A DNA stretch of 8,724 bases, from positions 1-8,724 of the forward strand of contig CAYNFH010000251.1 in NCBI GenBank assembly GCA_964396385.1. Reading direction: 5' to 3'. Shown piece by piece: positions 7,202 to 8,724 of this stretch. The stretch comes from CAYNFH01 sp964396385. GTDB taxonomy: Bacteria > Armatimonadota > Chthonomonadetes > Chthonomonadales > CAJBBX01. Numbering within the stretch: the stretch's first letter is position 1; each line of letters starts with the position of its first letter. Position numbers and translations under genes: made by a program. The notes under the pieces are model-generated. The model was not told where the DNA came from. It made no database searches and saw only the letters and a list, made by a program, of their open reading frames with translations.

Positions 7202-7231
7202 CGTATACTGAGACGGGAGGCACAATGTTTA
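7202..7231 (-). promoter_or_regulatory. Candidate promoter for the oxidoreductase gene
   Basis: On the minus strand TAAACA (7231-7226, four of six matches to TTGACA) is followed after 18 nt by TATACG (7207-7202, four of six matches to TATAAT). The predicted transcript start is near 7195, leaving a leader of about 24 nt that includes the GGAGGG site. The -35 box covers the start codon of the divergent gene at 7225. Confidence 0.35.
7215..7220 (+). promoter_or_regulatory. Ribosome binding site for the small membrane protein
   Basis: GGGAGG lies 4 nt upstream of the ATG at 7225. It favours this start over the in-frame ATG at 7186, whose extra 13 residues are polar and would push the membrane segment inward. 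Confidence 0.6.
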
Positions 7232-7536
7232 GCCGGGCGACCCGCCTCATCCTCATCGTCATTTCGGTCGCGGTGGGCGCCTTCCTGCTGGCACTGCAGG
7301 GGAAGCAGGAGGAGCAGGCCCGCGCGCACTTGCTGGCGGCGGCCCGCCTGCCTCTCCGGCTGCCGGAGGAGAAGGCGTTCGTACAGGCGCTGCTCGCCGC
7401 CCTGGCCCTGGATGCGGGCGACGCTGAGCAGGCCCGCAATCGCCTCGCGAACGCGCGCTCCCTGGCGAGGAATGCGCAGATTGATGCTGTAATAGCTCAG
7501 GTAGAGGGGCGGATAGAAGGCACGGGACGGGGTTAA
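7225..7536 (+). CDS. Small membrane-anchored protein with a TPR-like helical domain, function unknown
   Basis: The 103-residue protein starts with a basic residue cluster and one transmembrane segment at about 7-25 (RLILIVISVAVGAFLLAL). An Ala/Leu/Arg-rich helical part follows. Residues 49-81 (EKAFVQALLAALALDAGDAEQARNRLANARSLA) have the spacing of a single tetratricopeptide-like helix pair, and residues 83-97 may form a further helix. The likely topology is an N-terminal anchor with the helices outside or inside the membrane; the sequence does not say which. No catalytic motif is visible. A strong GGGAGG ribosome site supports translation. The gene stands alone on its strand, with 53 bp to the divergent oxidoreductase start and about 155 bp to the next gene. 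The family was not recognised. A non-coding interpretation is less likely given the membrane segment and ribosome site. Confidence 0.6.
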   Translation: MFSRATRLILIVISVAVGAFLLALQGKQEEQARAHLLAAARLPLRLPEEKAFVQALLAALALDAGDAEQARNRLANARSLARNAQIDAVIAQVEGRIEGTGRG

Positions 7537-7692
7537 GGGAAACGCCAGGAAGGAGTACTCTCGGTTTACTTGCTCGTATGCCTAAATTGACGGGATGCTA
7601 ACTGAGGCTAATCCATCTTGCTGGCACGCGCTCGCTCTCAAACCAATCCTTCGATGGTGCGCTACCCGTGTCCGTCGCTGAAGGAAAGAAAC

Positions 7693-7884
7693 ATGAAGAA
7701 GGCCTTCTCCGTCTACACCTCCTTCGAGGAGAGTGAACGGGCGGACCGTGATTACTATCGCAGTCTCACACCAGAGCAGCGGCTAGATATCCTCCTTGAA
7801 CTGGTTGACCGATGGCGACAGGGCCTGCCCAATGAATCTGCCAACAGACTTGAGAGAGTTTATCGAGTTGTTGAACTCTCATGA
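7693..7884 (+). CDS. Conserved-type small protein, partner of the adjacent nucleotidyltransferase
   Basis: From the ATG at 7693 the protein has 63 residues, is highly charged, and is predicted to be helical with no membrane segment. It contains FEESERADRDYYRSLTPEQR (11-30), LDILLELVDRWR (31-42) and a C-terminal ERVYRVVELS (54-63). From memory this layout resembles small uncharacterised proteins encoded just upstream of MNT-type nucleotidyltransferases, which fits the next gene; that recognition could not be checked here. The role is unknown, and an antitoxin-like or regulatory partner is only inferred. AAGGA (7681-7685) lies 7 nt upstream of the ATG. A TTG at 7618 in the same frame would add 25 residues that do not look related. 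Its last 53 nt overlap the nucleotidyltransferase remnant in another frame. A weak promoter, TTGACG (7587-7592) then TAATCC (7609-7614) with 16-nt spacing, may serve it. The protein itself looks intact. Confidence 0.7.
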   Translation: MKKAFSVYTSFEESERADRDYYRSLTPEQRLDILLELVDRWRQGLPNESANRLERVYRVVELS

Positions 7885-7966
7885 GGTGCGATACCTGATT
7901 GTAGGTGGCTACGCCGTTGCGTTCCACGGTCACCCTCGCCTAGCGGATCTGAAGGCGCTAAGCTAG
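7832..7966 (+). pseudogene. Internally deleted nucleotidyltransferase (MNT-like) remnant
   Basis: This 44-codon ORF starts with the N-terminus typical of small MNT-type nucleotidyltransferases: DLREFIELLNSHEVRYLIVG (6-25), then GGYAVAFHGHPR (25-36). In the intact family the GG motif is followed by about ten residues and then the DLD metal-binding pair, and the protein runs on for roughly another hundred residues or more. Here HPR is followed directly by LADLKALS and a TAG stop. LADLKAL resembles the usual C-terminal tail of these proteins (DLADLEAL-like), so an in-frame internal deletion joining the two ends is the best reading. The catalytic Asp pair is missing, so enzyme activity is not expected. 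The ATG lies inside the end of the 63-residue gene, implying coupled translation. Alternatives are a point-mutated, truncated gene or a retained short peptide. The substrate of the ancestral enzyme is unknown. Confidence 0.72.
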
Positions 7967-8008
7967 ATTTCCCTTTGACGGTTGGGCACTCAGCGACTGA
8001 AGAAACCC

Positions 8009-8647
8009 GTGTATTACGTTGCCCTGGGGGATTCCATCAGCATCGACGACTATACGGGCGTGCCGGGCGGCGGGGCGGCGAGCCAGTTTGCACGTCTGGT
8101 GGGCGCCGACAGGTTTGAGAACCTCACGCGCGATGGCTGCACGACAGACGGGGTATTGGAGAACCTGGAGCGGATCTGCTACGTCCCGGACGTTGTAACT
8201 CTCACGGCGGGAGGAAACGACTTCCTCCAGGCGGCTTTCTGGATGGCAAGCCCTGAGGAGATGGAGGGCTGGAACGCTCTGGTGAAGCATCCCCTGGGCA
8301 ACCTGGAGCGAATTGCAACTGGTCTCAAGAGGTTTGCCTGTCCGGTTATCGTGAATACCGTTTACGACCCGACGGATGGAGATGATACGCTGGCCGGGCA
8401 ATTTGGGCTGATCTCCTCCGACCTGCGCTCCGCCTTCATCGCCCTGAACGGCGGAATCCGCGCCCTGGCGCTCCGGCATGGTTTTCTGTTCTCTGACCTG
8501 GAGGCGCTGTTCCGAGGCCACGGCATCACTGCACCGGATACCTGGTACGTGGCGCATATAGAACCGAACTACGCGGGAGCGACGGCCATCGCACGGCACT
8601 GGTTCGATCTGTATTCGAACTTTCGGGAGCGGCAGGATGATCACTGA
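8009..8647 (+). CDS. SGNH/GDSL-family hydrolase
   Basis: From the GTG at 8009 the protein has 212 residues. It begins YYVALGDSISIDDYTG (2-17), where Ser9 of GDS is the nucleophile of block I. Block III is TAGGND (66-71), where Gly69 and Asn70 would form the oxyanion hole. Near the end DTWYVAHIEPNYAGA (177-191) supplies the block V Asp177 and His183. The family contains esterases, lipases and carbohydrate deacetylases; the substrate here is unknown. No signal peptide is seen, so it is probably cytoplasmic. There is no ATG start. A TTG at 7982 would add nine residues, and a TGA lies just upstream of that. GTG is preferred because family members begin right at the first beta strand, although its ribosome site (GAAG, 8-11 nt upstream) is weak. 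The gene follows the nucleotidyltransferase remnant by 42 nt and overlaps the next gene by 11 nt. Confidence 0.85.
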   Translation: MYYVALGDSISIDDYTGVPGGGAASQFARLVGADRFENLTRDGCTTDGVLENLERICYVPDVVTLTAGGNDFLQAAFWMASPEEMEGWNALVKHPLGNLERIATGLKRFACPVIVNTVYDPTDGDDTLAGQFGLISSDLRSAFIALNGGIRALALRHGFLFSDLEALFRGHGITAPDTWYVAHIEPNYAGATAIARHWFDLYSNFRERQDDH

Positions 8648-8724
8648 AACGGACTTCCAGTTCCTGGACCCAGGCACGCTGCGCGACGGCGAGCTCGAAG
8701 TGGTCCTGGTGGACACGGTGGAAG
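8637..8724 (+). CDS. Probable GNAT-family acetyltransferase, N-terminal fragment (runs off the right edge)
   Basis: The ATG at 8637 opens a frame that stays open to the window end, giving 29 codons. GGGAG (8625-8629) lies 7 nt upstream. Residues 8-18 (FQFLDPGTLRD) and 19-28 (GELEVVLVDT) resemble, from memory, the start of a GNAT-type acetyltransferase family that begins with FLDPG...LRDGELELVLVE. The acetyl-CoA-binding loop lies beyond the window, so the assignment rests on the N-terminus only. The start overlaps the SGNH hydrolase stop by 11 nt, indicating one transcription unit with translational coupling. An esterase/deacetylase-like gene coupled to an acetyltransferase could act on related acyl groups, but that is inference. 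Confidence 0.55.
   Translation, partial: MITETDFQFLDPGTLRDGELEVVLVDTVE

Noticed and set aside
7172..7225. The oxidoreductase starting at the ATG at 7225 with 18 extra residues.
   Set aside because: The extension is not Rossmann-like and crosses the GGAGGG site that fits the ATG at 7171.
7618..7692. A TTG start for the small partner protein.
   Set aside because: There is no ribosome site in front of it, and the 25 added residues look unrelated to the conserved-looking core; ATG 7693 has AAGGA at good spacing.
7937..7963. Reading LADLK as a mutated DLD catalytic motif instead of the C-terminal tail.
   Set aside because: The spacing from HPR is shorter than expected, the second Asp is Lys, and the sequence stops just after it as a C-terminus would. 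It remains a lesser alternative.
7958..8716. A 252-codon minus-strand frame.
   Set aside because: It is antisense to the SGNH hydrolase, whose catalytic blocks are clear. The minus frame shows no domain.
1..8724. CRISPR arrays, tRNA or rRNA genes, transposons and riboswitches.
   Set aside because: No regularly spaced repeats, tRNA cloverleaf ends, transposase motifs or recognisable aptamer were seen on either strand by eye.

Overview
The window is GC-rich bacterial chromosomal DNA, densely packed with metabolic genes. No rRNA, tRNA, CRISPR array, insertion sequence or phage gene is visible. The gene mix is a pyruvate phosphate dikinase start, a YncE-propeller/phosphatase fusion, a secreted glycoside hydrolase-like protein, a Uma2 nuclease, a Gfo/Idh/MocA dehydrogenase, and a nucleotidyltransferase with a small partner protein. 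This suits a free-living, polysaccharide-using bacterium of the Armatimonadota or a similar deep-branching phylum. That assignment is inference from gene content only.

Layout. Positions 1-145 (minus) hold the first 48 codons of ppdK. Positions 322-2922 (minus) encode an 866-residue exported YncE-like beta-propeller fused to a PF04185-type phosphoesterase. A divergent gap of about 140 bp with a perfect 16-bp palindrome separates it from a 789-residue secreted GH14/GH42-like protein (3066-5435, plus). A hairpin at that gene's stop abuts a TATAAT box, which precedes a Uma2-family endonuclease gene (5487-6086, plus). The Uma2 gene converges on a Gfo/Idh/MocA oxidoreductase gene (6083-7171, minus), and the two stop codons share one CTAG. 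A 103-residue membrane-anchored protein (7225-7536, plus) diverges from the oxidoreductase across only 53 bp.

The right end is the most unusual part. A 63-residue conserved-type small protein (7693-7884) overlaps by 53 nt the start of a nucleotidyltransferase gene (7832-7966). That second gene keeps only its N-terminal GG motif and what looks like its C-terminal tail, so it appears to be an internally deleted remnant of a two-gene, possibly toxin-antitoxin-like, module. It is followed by an SGNH/GDSL hydrolase with no ATG start (8009-8647), which overlaps by 11 nt the start of a probable GNAT acetyltransferase that runs off the window.

The genes do not form one pathway. The glycoside hydrolase and the oxidoreductase could both serve sugar metabolism, and the propeller-phosphatase and glycoside hydrolase are both predicted to be exported. 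No complete new multi-gene system is evident. The best candidates for follow-up are the decayed nucleotidyltransferase pair and the glycoside hydrolase, whose active-site motif matches neither GH14 nor GH42 cleanly.
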